Numbered from the stretch's first letter, positions 6,358 through 13,616 are shown. The stretch: DNA of 14,899 nucleotides from Parvularculaceae bacterium UBA4496 (GCA_002388885.1 DGNI01000040.1:15269-30167), one strand, 5' to 3'. Translations and numbers: made by a program. Notes: generated by a model from the sequence alone, not told the origin.

Positions 6358-6843
6358 ATGTCTTTGGAAGGAGAGTTTTTCGCGGAAGGCGGATGTGCAT
6401 GCGGGAGCGTCAGGTACCGGATGACAGCGCGGCCGCTATTCGTTCACTGCTGTCACTGCCGCTGGTGCCAGCGCGAGAGCGGCGCGGCGTTCGCGATCAA
6501 CGCCATGATTGAAGCCTCGAGCGTTGAGGTGTTCTCCGGGGAAACAAAAATTGTGGAAACGCCAAGCGAAAGCGGGCGTGGACAGAAGGTTCACCGCTGC
6601 CCTGAATGTTTCGTCGCCCTGTGGAGCCATTACGCCGGCGCTGGAGAGAAAATCTGTTTCATCCGTGTAGGAACCTTAGATGAGCCGGACCTCGCGCCGC
6701 CTGATATTCATATTTACACCTCGTCGAAACAGCCCTGGCTGGAGCTTTCGCACGATATTCCTGCGGTGAAGGAATACTACAGCCGCAAGGATTACTGGCC
6801 GGAAGAAAGTATTGAGCGGGCGAAAATGGCGAAAGAAAGCTGA
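6358..6843 (+). CDS. GFA/CENP-V family zinc protein
   Basis: A cytosolic 161-aa protein of the GFA fold, named after the glutathione-dependent formaldehyde-activating enzyme; most family members have no proven reaction. The zinc-binding pattern is complete: CACGSVRY at residues 13-20, CCHCRWCQ at about 31-38 and CPEC at about 81-84. The segments RESGAAFAINAM and LDEPDLAPPDIHIYTSSKQPW match the family body and its C-terminal glutathione-side region. The C-terminus KDYWPEESIE is a common GFA ending. GGAGG lies 6 to 10 bases before the ATG but can be hidden in a hairpin (6333-6350). It is divergent from the MFS gene across 169 bases that must hold both promoters. A role in thiol or aldehyde chemistry is family-based inference only. 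Confidence 0.9.
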   Translation: MSLEGEFFAEGGCACGSVRYRMTARPLFVHCCHCRWCQRESGAAFAINAMIEASSVEVFSGETKIVETPSESGRGQKVHRCPECFVALWSHYAGAGEKICFIRVGTLDEPDLAPPDIHIYTSSKQPWLELSHDIPAVKEYYSRKDYWPEESIERAKMAKES

Positions 6844-6966
6844 ATTGCTGCGACAAGGCCAAACGGTTGATTTGAGCGATGAACGGCGACGCGTTTTTCG
6901 TTCCATGCCTTCACTACCGTCCGCGCCGCCGCTAGGCTGAAAAGCAGGCAATCACAGTTGGCGTTC

Positions 6967-8070
6967 ATGAGCTTCTTGAAACTTGGCGGATTTATTCCAG
7001 CGGTTGCGGCGCTTTCATTGTCGGCGGCGCTGGCGCAGTCGGATCCGCTGAGCGCCGAAGATACTGCCGCTGCTGCGGAGGACTACGCGCGTTATTGCGC
7101 GCTATGCCATGGCGCGGAACGCGAAGGCTACGCCAACGACCATGCGCCGTCTCTGCGTTCGAGTTCACTGCTGGCGCCGGGCAACGATCTCTTCATGTTC
7201 CGGTCAATCGCCTATGGCCGGCCCGGAACGCCCATGGCGGCATACCGCGAAGAATCCGGCGGGCCCCTGAGCAACCGTGAAATTAACCGGCTAGTGAAAT
7301 GGCTTTACGAACAGGTTGATACGGACCCGCGGTATGATGAAAACGGCGACAATGCACGCCTACCCTATGACCGTGTGGCTGGCGATGCGTCGCTGGGCGC
7401 GCAGGTTTACGCCCGCGAATGTGCGTCGTGCCACGGGCCGGACGGCGAGGGCGGTACAGGTACGCAGCTCGCCAATCAGGTGTTCCTGATTTTCGCTTCA
7501 GACCATCTCATCAAGCGCACGATTGAAAACGGCCGCAATGACACGCCCATGCCGGCATTCAAGGACAGGCTGGGTACGGAGGAAATTGACGCCGTCACGG
7601 CCTTCCTGCGGTCGAAGGCGACGGGCGCCGATTTCGAACAGCCCGCCGACACCACCCCGCCGGCGCCGGATGAATACGTCATTAACCCGGACAGCTTCGA
7701 TCCCGAGTTCAATCTTGAGGACGGTATCTATGTCTCCGCTGCGGATCTCAACGCGGCGCTCGAAGCGGAAGCGCGCATGGTCATCCTCGATACCCGCGCA
7801 ACGTCGTGGTGGCGCATGGGCCATATAGAGGGCGCCGTGCCGATCCCCTATTACAGCGACTTTGACGACATCGTTGACGACCTGCCGCGCGACATCTGGA
7901 TTGTCGGCTATTGCGAATGTCCGCGCGCCGCCGCCGAAAGTACAATCCGGCAGTTGCGCCGCCGCGGCTTTGATAAAACCGCCGTTCTCTGGGAAGGCAT
8001 TCAGGGCTGGGCCGGCCTCGGCTACCCGATCATCCTCGGCGAAGTCGAGACAGTGAGCGCGGACGAGTAA
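6967..8070 (+). CDS. Exported diheme cytochrome c fused to a rhodanese domain
   Basis: A periplasmic redox protein of 367 aa. Residues 1-23 are a signal peptide (cut after ALA). Two class I cytochrome c domains follow: CALCHG at 44-49 with likely axial Met90 in PGTPM, and CASCHG at 152-157 with Met195 in NDTPM. After a proline-rich linker (about 222-240) comes a rhodanese-like domain, residues about 250-360, with ILDTRATSWWRMGHIEGAVPIP and the active-site loop VGYCECPRAAAES, where Cys316 is the expected sulfur acceptor and Cys318 a second cysteine. Joining electron-carrying hemes to a sulfur-transfer fold suggests oxidation of a sulfur compound, but I know of no proven reaction. The frame opens earlier at a TTG (6958); I prefer ATG 6967, though neither has a strong ribosome binding site. 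rlmN follows after 50 bases. Confidence 0.9.
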   Translation: MSFLKLGGFIPAVAALSLSAALAQSDPLSAEDTAAAAEDYARYCALCHGAEREGYANDHAPSLRSSSLLAPGNDLFMFRSIAYGRPGTPMAAYREESGGPLSNREINRLVKWLYEQVDTDPRYDENGDNARLPYDRVAGDASLGAQVYARECASCHGPDGEGGTGTQLANQVFLIFASDHLIKRTIENGRNDTPMPAFKDRLGTEEIDAVTAFLRSKATGADFEQPADTTPPAPDEYVINPDSFDPEFNLEDGIYVSAADLNAALEAEARMVILDTRATSWWRMGHIEGAVPIPYYSDFDDIVDDLPRDIWIVGYCECPRAAAESTIRQLRRRGFDKTAVLWEGIQGWAGLGYPIILGEVETVSADE

Positions 8071-8082
8071 CCTTCGCCGCCA

Positions 8083-8099
8083 TGGACGGATAGCGTCCA
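8083..8099 (+). other. Small hairpin between the cytochrome fusion gene and rlmN
   Basis: TGGACG (8083-8088) and CGTCCA (8094-8099) form a perfect six-pair stem with a five-base loop, 21 bases before the rlmN start. No T run follows, so it is not an intrinsic terminator. It could stabilise the upstream mRNA end or be incidental. Confidence 0.35.
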
Positions 8100-8120
8100 A
8101 ACGCCTATATCCCGCCCGTT

Positions 8121-9284
8121 ATGGCGACCCTCGATCTTTCATCCCGGCCTGCTGATGCAGGGCCCCAAACACTTGCAAGTAAGAACCTTGCCGGCTTAAC
8201 GCGGGCTGAGCTCGCGTTGCTGATGGCCGAGACGTTCGGGCTCGACGAGAAAAAATCGCGCATGCGCGCGACGCAACTCTGGCGGTGGATCTATCACTAC
8301 GGCGTGACGGATTTTTCCGCCATGACCGATATCGCCAAGGAAATGCGCGGCCAGCTTGCTGAAAAATTTATAGTCGAGCGGCCGGAAGTGGCCGAGCGCC
8401 TCGTTTCTGTCGACGGCACGCGCAAATATCTCATTCGTCTGGGGCCGGGCATCGAAGTCGAATGCGTTTACATCCCCGATGTGGGCCGCGCCGGGGCGCT
8501 CTGCGTATCGTCTCAGGTCGGCTGCACCCTCGCCTGCACGTTCTGTCATACGGGCACGCAAAAACTTGTCCGTAACCTGACGGCTGCCGAAATCGTCAAT
8601 CAGGTGATGGCGGTGAAGGACGATCTGGCGGAATGGCCGTCCGGCGGCGAGGACCGCAAGCTTTCCAACATCGTCTTCATGGGCATGGGCGAGCCGCTTT
8701 ATAATCTTGATAATGTGGCCAAGGCGATTGACGTGATCTCCGATAATGAGGGGATTTCCCTGTCACGGCGGCGCATCACCGTATCGACGTCGGGCGTTGT
8801 GCCGGAAATGCATCGGCTGGGAGAAGAAACCTCCGCCATGCTGGCGATTTCATTGCACGCGACGAACGATCCGTTGCGCAACGATCTGGTGCCGATCAAC
8901 AAGAAATACCCCATTGCAGAATTGATGGACGCGTGCCGCAACTATCCGGGCGTGTCGAATGCCCGGCGCATCACGTTTGAGTATGTCATGCTGAAGGGCG
9001 TCAACGATACCGACGCCGAGGCGCGCGAACTGGTGAAGCTGCTCAAGGGCGTGCCGGCGAAGATCAACCTGATCCCGTTCAATCCGTGGCCCGGCGCGCC
9101 TTACGAGTGTTCAAGCTGGGAGCGGATCGAAGGCTTCGCCGATATCTTATCGCGCGCCGGTTACGCCTCGCCGATCAGGACGCCGCGCGGCCGGGATATC
9201 TTCGCCGCCTGCGGGCAATTGAAGTCCGAAAGCGTGAAGAAACGGGCGAGTGAGGTGCGCAAGGAGCGTATCGGCGCTGTTTAG
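8121..9284 (+). CDS. rlmN: RlmN, dual-specificity 23S rRNA/tRNA adenine-C2 methyltransferase
   Basis: RlmN is a cytosolic radical-SAM enzyme that makes 2-methyladenosine at A2503 of 23S rRNA and at A37 of some tRNAs, which supports translational accuracy. In the 387-aa product the 4Fe-4S cysteines are C135, C139 and C142 ([13 protein letters not shown]), the upstream conserved Cys is C128 ([10 protein letters not shown]), GMGEPLYN is the SAM-binding glycine loop at 188-195, and Cys364 in FAACGQL is the methyl-carrying cysteine. The length is typical. The ATG at 8121 begins a family-like N-terminus, but no clear ribosome binding site precedes it. Its stop codon is embedded in TTAGGAGGGTGAATG, so the following gene at 9293 borrows a very strong ribosome binding site at the rlmN end. 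Confidence 0.96.
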   Translation: MATLDLSSRPADAGPQTLASKNLAGLTRAELALLMAETFGLDEKKSRMRATQLWRWIYHYGVTDFSAMTDIAKEMRGQLAEKFIVERPEVAERLVSVDGTRKYLIRLGPGIEVECVYIPDVGRAGALCVSSQVGCTLACTFCHTGTQKLVRNLTAAEIVNQVMAVKDDLAEWPSGGEDRKLSNIVFMGMGEPLYNLDNVAKAIDVISDNEGISLSRRRITVSTSGVVPEMHRLGEETSAMLAISLHATNDPLRNDLVPINKKYPIAELMDACRNYPGVSNARRITFEYVMLKGVNDTDAEARELVKLLKGVPAKINLIPFNPWPGAPYECSSWERIEGFADILSRAGYASPIRTPRGRDIFAACGQLKSESVKKRASEVRKERIGAV

Positions 9285-9292
9285 GAGGGTGA

Positions 9293-9844
9293 ATGCCGTC
9301 TGGAAGTCTCGAGTGGAAGCACGGCCTGTTCGGCCCTGTAAACCGCCTCGAATAAACGCCGGAGTCGATTACATTTCAACGTTCTCGCAAATCAGAAACA
9401 ATCCGGTATAGCGATATAAAAGATATATATTTCAAGCATGAAAAGGCGATGCACCCTTTCATGCACATGATATCATTTGATGTGCTATCCAAGGATGGGC
9501 GAATAATAAATGTTGTCATGTCTGTATTCGGATTTGGCGGCGAGAAATTTTCTCAGCTTAAGCAAGCCATTGCTGCCATTCTATTTAATCACCAGGCTGT
9601 TGATAGAGATGCGAAGGTGCATGTTGGGGTTCGGCAAAATAAAATCGCAACTTACACCTTTATTGGGCTATTGGCGTTCTCAATGCTCGCAGCATTCTTC
9701 CAAATGGAAGGAGAAGAATACGGCGGTTGGTGGATAAAGCTCTCAGCAATTGCAGTAGTCTTTATAATAGCAATTCTGCTGTGGTATTTTCAAAGGAAGC
9801 CAAGAGTAAAGTCTATTGACGAGGTTATAAGCCGACTCAACTGA
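9293..9844 (+). pseudogene. Two-helix membrane protein gene interrupted by an in-frame TAA at codon 21
   Basis: An ATG at 9293, four bases after AGGAGGGT, opens MPSGSLEWKHGLFGPVNRLE and meets TAA at 9353. The same frame then stays open to 9844. After the stop it continues TPESITFQRSRKSETIRYSD and KDIYFKHEK before reaching the first ATG at 9449. The stretch between stop and ATG has no ATG, GTG or TTG but reads as plausible protein, in the style of a PH-like N-terminal domain (IRYSDIKDIYF). I therefore read this as one gene of about 183 codons with a nonsense mutation, or with programmed readthrough. A recombination junction is an alternative, since the part before the stop is GC-rich like its neighbours and the part after is AT-rich. 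No frameshift is needed. Confidence 0.5.
9449..9844 (+). CDS. 131-aa two-helix membrane protein, AT-rich, probably the intact 3' part of the interrupted gene
   Basis: The longest ATG-started frame here gives 131 aa. Residues 1-55 are soluble (SFDVLSKDGRIINVVMSVFG, then EKFSQLKQAIAAILF), and two membrane helices follow at about 68-85 (YTFIGLLAFSMLAAFF) and 95-114 (IKLSAIAVVFIIAILLWYF). The tail KPRVKSIDEVISRLN is cytosolic-like. The base composition is clearly lower in GC than both neighbours and includes rarer codons such as ATA and AGA, suggesting transfer from another source. The ATG has a GAAAAGG sequence too close upstream to be a good ribosome binding site. In-frame coding sequence lies upstream, so this is probably a truncated product. 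The family is not recognised; the soluble part loosely recalls PH-like membrane proteins. Confidence 0.5.
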   Translation: MHPFMHMISFDVLSKDGRIINVVMSVFGFGGEKFSQLKQAIAAILFNHQAVDRDAKVHVGVRQNKIATYTFIGLLAFSMLAAFFQMEGEEYGGWWIKLSAIAVVFIIAILLWYFQRKPRVKSIDEVISRLN

Positions 9845-9865
9845 TTTTAATGAGCCAATAATCCC

Positions 9866-9878
9866 TGACGTAACGTCA
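9866..9878. promoter_or_regulatory. Palindrome TGACGTAACGTCA upstream of arfB
   Basis: Perfect six-base arms, TGACGT and ACGTCA, around a central A lie 51 bases before the arfB ATG, in the gap after the AT-rich gene. This symmetry suits a dimeric DNA-binding protein. No clear -35/-10 pair was found beside it. Confidence 0.4.
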
Positions 9879-9928
9879 AGGCATTCGAAATGCGTTGCCG
9901 TTGCTGTATGGCGAAGTGTATTGAACCT

Positions 9929-10351
9929 ATGGTGATTTCATCCGGCGACATAACAATAAACGACTGGGAACTCGTCGAGACCTTCATCCGCACTTCCGGG
10001 CCCGGCGGGCAGAACGTCAACAAGGTGGCGAGCGCGGTGCAGCTGCGCTTCGACGCAAAGAACTCGCCGTCACTGCCGCAAGCCGTAAAGGCGCGCCTTC
10101 AATCCATCGCCGGCCGGCGCATGACCAAAGACGGCGTCCTCATCATCGAGGCGAAGCGGTTCCGCGATCAGGAGCGCAATCGTGAGGACGCGCGCGCAAG
10201 ACTGGCCGCGCTGATCGAGCGCGCGGCGACGCCGCCAAAGCTGCGGCGAAAGACCCGCGTGCCGCCAAGCCAAAAACGCAAGCGCGTTGAGAGCAAGCGA
10301 AAACGTAGTGAAATCAAGGCGAAACGGGGCCGTCCCGGTCTTAACGATTGA
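9929..10351 (+). CDS. arfB: ArfB (YaeJ), ribosome-rescue peptidyl-tRNA hydrolase
   Basis: ArfB binds ribosomes stalled at the end of broken mRNA and hydrolyses peptidyl-tRNA. The 140-aa product has the release-factor catalytic motif GPGGQNVNK (GGQ at residues 26-28). SAVQLRFDAKNSPSLP, DGVLIIEAKRFRDQERNREDARARLAALI and a lysine/arginine-rich tail (TRVPPSQKRKRVESKRKRSEIKAKRG) follow; the tail enters the mRNA channel of the empty ribosome. The length and layout match E. coli ArfB. The frame is open 13 codons earlier, but I chose ATG 9929 because MVISSGDITINDWEL lines up with the family N-terminus; the ribosome binding site there is weak and an ATG 6 codons upstream is possible. No release-factor codon-recognition domain is present, so it is not RF1 or RF2. 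Confidence 0.93.
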   Translation: MVISSGDITINDWELVETFIRTSGPGGQNVNKVASAVQLRFDAKNSPSLPQAVKARLQSIAGRRMTKDGVLIIEAKRFRDQERNREDARARLAALIERAATPPKLRRKTRVPPSQKRKRVESKRKRSEIKAKRGRPGLND

Positions 10352-10451
10352 TCACATGGACCGAAGCCGAAATCGTGTTAGGCCGTAAGACCCGGCGAGA
10401 AGGTTAGCGCGGTTCGTTGGCGTGCCCGCCGGAAAAGAGGGAGAAAGTTTC

Positions 10452-11018
10452 ATGTTGAAATCGTTCATTGGCGCCATCGGCGCATTTGTTTTGCTGACCG
10501 CCGGCGCGCTCGCCGGCGATAAGCCGCTTACGGAGGATCAAGCCCAGCGTTTCGTCAAAACGCTTCCGGTGCTGGAGACATTCGGCAAGGAGCTTGAAGC
10601 CGAAGGCAAGATGGAAGAATTCCGGATTTCCACCGAGCCGATGGTGGATCAGGAATTCAAACCCTATACGAGTGCGATCACCGTATTGAAGGAAAAACAC
10701 CCGGCCGATCATGCGCGCCTTGGCAATATGCTGAAACCGCACGGATTTGCGGCGGATGAATGGGCGGGTGTCGGCGACCGCGTCGTGATCGCCTGGATGG
10801 CGCTGAAAATGGATGAGGAAAACCCGGGCGCCATTGCGCAGATGGAGGCCATGGACGAATCCATGCTCGACATGATGCCGGAGAACATGAAAGCGCAGTT
10901 CGAGCGTGCACGCATCATGGTCGAAACGGTCAAAAGCGCCTCGCCGGAAGACAAGGCGGTGGTCGCCACGGTCAAGGACGACCTCGACGAATATATGGAA
11001 AGCCAGTCGCAGTCATAG
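10452..11018 (+). CDS. Small exported protein, 188 aa, unknown function
   Basis: The protein begins with a clear signal peptide (MLKSFIGAIGAFVLLTAGALA, cut near residue 21). The mature part of about 167 residues is acidic, appears helix-rich and contains many methionines, for instance MEAMDESMLDMMPENMKAQF at about 130-149. It ends in ESQSQS. I see no enzyme motif, cofactor site or membrane helix beyond the signal, so it is probably a periplasmic or secreted helical protein. The ATG at 10452 has GAGGGAG 8 to 14 bases upstream; the frame is open 10 codons earlier, but that would mask the signal peptide. An intrinsic terminator follows 26 bases after the stop, so it is a single-gene unit or the end of one. 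The methionine cluster might contact copper or be a target of oxidation; that is speculation. Confidence 0.82.
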   Translation: MLKSFIGAIGAFVLLTAGALAGDKPLTEDQAQRFVKTLPVLETFGKELEAEGKMEEFRISTEPMVDQEFKPYTSAITVLKEKHPADHARLGNMLKPHGFAADEWAGVGDRVVIAWMALKMDEENPGAIAQMEAMDESMLDMMPENMKAQFERARIMVETVKSASPEDKAVVATVKDDLDEYMESQSQS

Positions 11019-11043
11019 TCACGACGTGCATTTTGCGATTTGG

Positions 11044-11075
11044 GCCCGGGCGTGTTCTGATCGTCCGGGCTTTTT
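11044..11075 (+). terminator. Intrinsic terminator after the 188-aa exported protein gene
   Basis: GCCCGGGCG (11044-11052) pairs with CGTCCGGGC (11062-11070) over nine positions with one G-U pair and a nine-base loop, followed by TTTTT. It ends transcription of the upstream gene just before the GGGAGG ribosome binding site of the M20 peptidase gene. That gene must therefore rely on readthrough or on a promoter not visible in this short gap. Confidence 0.8.
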
Positions 11076-11091
11076 CTTGGGAGGCGCTGTC

Positions 11092-12627
11092 ATGAAGAAA
11101 CTGATCACGGGCATTGCGGGGTTCGTATTTCTGGCCGGGCTGCAACCGATTGCAGCCCAATCGCCGGGCGAAACCGCCGTTGAAACGGCGCGGAACTGGC
11201 GCGAGGCGCATGGAGCGGAAATTCTGCGTGGCTTTGCCGAGCTTCTCTCTCTTCCTAATGATGCGAATGACCCGCCGAATATCAGGCGCAACGCGGAGTA
11301 TGTTTCGAAGCTCTTTGCGCAGCGCGGTTTCGGCATGGAGCTGCTCGACGTTGAGGGTTCGCCGCCGCTGATTTACGGGCTTCGCGAAACGCCTGGCGCG
11401 ACGCGCACTATTGCGATCTATGTTCATTATGACGGCCAGCCTGTTGAAGCGGCGAACTGGACCCATCCGCCTTTTGAGCCGGCGCTTTATTCCGCCGCCA
11501 TGACCGAAGGCGGCGAACTTATTCCGTTCCCGGAAGATGGCGCCGCGATCAACGAGGACTGGCGGCTCTATGCACGCTCAGCAAGCGACGATAAGGCGCC
11601 GATTCCTGCGCTTCTTGCCGCCATCGATGCGCTCGATGAGGCGGGTATCGGATTTTCATCGAATATCAAACTTGTCTTCGATGGAGAAGAAGAAGCCGGC
11701 TCCACTCATCTCGATGATTTTCTAGAAACTTACGGGGGCAAGTTTTCCGACATCGATCTCTGGCTGTTCTGCGACGGCCCGACCCATCAAAGCGAACGTC
11801 CGCAGCTTGTCTTCGGCGTGCGCGGCGTTACCGGGCTGGAGCTGACGGTCTATGGTCCCAATCGCGGTCTTCATTCGGGTCATTACGGCAATTGGGCGCC
11901 GGGACCGGGATGGCGCCTTACGCAACTTCTCGCCAGCATGAAAGACGAAGACGGGCGGGTGCGCATCAAGGATTTTTACAAGTCATCGGCGCCGGTGTCG
12001 AAAGCTGAGCGCGCCGCCATCGCCGCTGCGCCAAATGTCGACGACAATTTGCGCGCAATGTTCGGACTGGCGGAAACGGAAGCGGGCAACTCGCCGCTGG
12101 GAGAACGCCTGCTCATGCCTGCACTCAATCTGAAAGGCCTGAAAAGTGCGGAAGTGGGCGTCGCTTCGCGTAATGTTATTCCGCCGAGCGCCAGCGCGTC
12201 CATCGGTCTCAGGCTTGTGAAAGGCAACGATCCGCAGGCGATGCTCGATCTCGTTGAAGCGCATATTGAGCGAGAGGGTTATCACATCGTCCGCGAAGAC
12301 CCCGATGCTGAAATCCGCGCGAGACACCCACTTATCGCAAAGGTGACGCGGGGCGGCGGCTATCCCGCGGTCAGAAGCGACATGAGGGATCCTCGCGTTG
12401 CGCCGCTGATCGATGCGCTGCGCATTGCGGCGCACGATCTCATCCTGACGCCGAGTCTTGGCGGGTCGCTGCCGCTTTATATGTTCGAGGAAAATTCAGA
12501 TGCGCCGATCGTCATTCTGCCCATCGCCAATTACGACAACAACCAGCATGCGGCGGATGAAAACATCCGCCTTGGCAATCTGTTTTACGGTATTGAGGCC
12601 TACGCCGCCGTGCTGACGATGGAATAG
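11092..12627 (+). CDS. Exported M20 family metallopeptidase (CNDP-like dipeptidase)
   Basis: A secreted or periplasmic di-zinc peptidase, 511 aa. Residues 1-22 are a signal peptide (cut after AAA). The metal and catalytic residues of family M20 are all visible: His112 and Asp114 in YVHYDGQP, the bridging Asp in SDDKAP (166-167), Glu200 and Glu201 in DGEEEAGS, Asp228 in FCDGPT and His486 in NNQHAADE. Between them lies the lid or dimerisation domain, with RGLHSGHYGNWAPGP at 258-272. The fit is best to the carnosinase-like subgroup, whose substrates are dipeptides or short peptides; the exact substrate is unknown. GGGAGG lies 9 to 14 bases before ATG 11092. The frame stays open upstream to 10906, but that part overlaps the previous gene and its terminator. 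Together with the amidohydrolase it adds to the exported hydrolases here. Confidence 0.93.
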   Translation: MKKLITGIAGFVFLAGLQPIAAQSPGETAVETARNWREAHGAEILRGFAELLSLPNDANDPPNIRRNAEYVSKLFAQRGFGMELLDVEGSPPLIYGLRETPGATRTIAIYVHYDGQPVEAANWTHPPFEPALYSAAMTEGGELIPFPEDGAAINEDWRLYARSASDDKAPIPALLAAIDALDEAGIGFSSNIKLVFDGEEEAGSTHLDDFLETYGGKFSDIDLWLFCDGPTHQSERPQLVFGVRGVTGLELTVYGPNRGLHSGHYGNWAPGPGWRLTQLLASMKDEDGRVRIKDFYKSSAPVSKAERAAIAAAPNVDDNLRAMFGLAETEAGNSPLGERLLMPALNLKGLKSAEVGVASRNVIPPSASASIGLRLVKGNDPQAMLDLVEAHIEREGYHIVREDPDAEIRARHPLIAKVTRGGGYPAVRSDMRDPRVAPLIDALRIAAHDLILTPSLGGSLPLYMFEENSDAPIVILPIANYDNNQHAADENIRLGNLFYGIEAYAAVLTME

Positions 12628-12639
12628 GTTTCGGAAAGG

Positions 12640-12660
12640 AAGGGGCGCGCCCCCTTTATT
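12640..12660 (+). terminator. Probable terminator after the M20 peptidase gene
   Basis: AAGGGG (12640-12645) and CCCCTT (12651-12656) pair over six positions with a five-base CGCGC loop, followed by TATT. The stem is strong but the T run is short, so termination may be partial. Confidence 0.5.
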
Positions 12661-12888
12661 GGCGCGTCCGCGGGGCGGCGGGCGCTAAAGGAGGCGCGCG
12701 GGAGGGCTCTTAAAGAGTTTGCCGCGTTCGGCAACAAACGTGGGCGCGATATGATGCCGTTGCGATCAGCTCTGATGATTAAACGGCGGAAAAACGTCCT
12801 TCTGTCGGCTGAATCAAAAAATTATTTTCGACGGATTTTTCTTCGTCGAGCGTTGAAGTTCGAATGCTTTAAAACGAGGTTTTCAAGA
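12661..12888 (+). promoter_or_regulatory. Upstream region of the lipoprotein gene with three inverted repeats
   Basis: This stretch before the lipoprotein start holds no supported gene; the in-frame extension (from 12751) is not protein-like. It has CTCTT-A-AAGAG (12707-12717), a perfect TTGCCG/CGGCAA stem with a CGTT tetraloop (12719-12734), and TCGACG/CGTCGA arms (12828-12833 and 12844-12849) around a T-rich loop. The AT-rich part near 12815-12845 is the likeliest promoter location, but I could not fix a -35/-10 pair. Confidence 0.35.
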
Positions 12889-13560
12889 ATGCTTATTCGT
12901 ATTGTCGCTCTTTTGCTCCTGACTGTTTCCGCAGCCTGCTCATCTCGGTCGAGTCAGAACCAGTTCGCATCGGGGCCAGTGGGCGTCGATCAGCCTTCGC
13001 TTTTGCTCTCGAAAGCGCGCGACCAACAGGCTAAGGAAGGCTGCGCCAAGGCCGCGCCCGCCTATCGCATCGTGTCGAGTTACGGAGAAGGCTACGAGAT
13101 TGCGCAATATGAACTCGGCGCCTGCCTTCTGGAGATGGCTGGCGAAAGCGACGCGGAAACCGTCCTCTTTCGTGAGGAAGCGCTGTTCTGGCTTAATCGC
13201 GCTGCGTATGCGGGCAATCCTCGTGCGCAACTGAAGCTCGCGGAAGTGTTAAGCGGCGCTTCAGCCTACGCCGTCGCGCATATTTCGCCTGAGCCGCAGC
13301 GCGCGATGATGTGGTCGGCGGTCTATGAGGCGAACGGCGCGCGCGAAACCTACGGTCTAAAATCGGTCGGATCACTGGTGATGACCCATCTGCAGTCTAC
13401 GCTGTCAGCTGACGCAGCGGACGCCGCAAAGGCGGAAGCGGCTGGTTTCCGCAAGATCGCCATGAGCGAATTCTCACCGCCGGCGCGGGGCCGTGCCGAG
13501 GGGCGCGGTCAGAGCCAGCAACGCGGACAAAGAGGCGAGCGCCCCCGGCGCCGTAGATGA
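12889..13560 (+). CDS. Probable lipoprotein with Sel1-like helices and an arginine-rich tail
   Basis: The 223-aa product begins MLIRIVALLLLTVSAACSS, a lipoprotein-type signal with acceptor Cys17. The lipobox is imperfect (Ser at -3), so plain secretion is the alternative. The body contains paired helices in the TPR/Sel1 style, for example EGYEIAQYELGACLLEMAG, EALFWLNRAAYAGNPRAQLKLAEVL and PQRAMMWSAVYEANG, which usually bind proteins. The last 30 residues are strongly basic and low-complexity (RGRAEGRGQSQQRGQRGE followed by RPRRRR), unusual for an envelope protein. It might contact nucleic acid, acidic lipid or lipopolysaccharide. I chose ATG 12889 because it opens the signal peptide and has GAGG nine bases upstream; the frame is open 46 codons further up but reads as basic, non-family sequence. 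It converges with aceA. No specific function is recognised. Confidence 0.8.
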   Translation: MLIRIVALLLLTVSAACSSRSSQNQFASGPVGVDQPSLLLSKARDQQAKEGCAKAAPAYRIVSSYGEGYEIAQYELGACLLEMAGESDAETVLFREEALFWLNRAAYAGNPRAQLKLAEVLSGASAYAVAHISPEPQRAMMWSAVYEANGARETYGLKSVGSLVMTHLQSTLSADAADAAKAEAAGFRKIAMSEFSPPARGRAEGRGQSQQRGQRGERPRRRR

Positions 13561-13561
13561 T

Positions 13562-13595
13562 AAAACGCCGCCGCGAGCGTTAACCCGCGGCGGCG
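13562..13595 (-). terminator. Strong hairpin between the lipoprotein gene and aceA, terminator for the minus strand
   Basis: CGCCGCCGCG (13566-13575) and CGCGGCGGCG (13586-13595) are perfect ten-base arms with a ten-base loop. On the minus strand the stem is followed by TTTTAT, so it fits a terminator for aceA read from the right. On the plus strand it directly follows the lipoprotein stop and could protect or end that transcript too, though no T run follows. Confidence 0.65.
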
Positions 13596-13616
13596 CTGAG
13601 CGGCGTTTCCTCCCTG

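Noticed and set aside
7498..8100. Minus-strand open frame of 200 codons opposite the cytochrome-rhodanese gene
   Set aside because: It has no recognisable domain, while the plus strand carries two heme sites and a rhodanese domain over the same bases.
10906..11091. 62-codon upstream extension of the M20 peptidase frame
   Set aside because: It overlaps the 188-aa exported protein and its terminator, and would place basic sequence in front of a clear signal peptide with its own good ribosome binding site.
13566..13595. GC-rich ten-base inverted repeat as a mobile-element end
   Set aside because: No transposase or target-site duplication is nearby; its place between convergent genes and its T run on one side fit a terminator.
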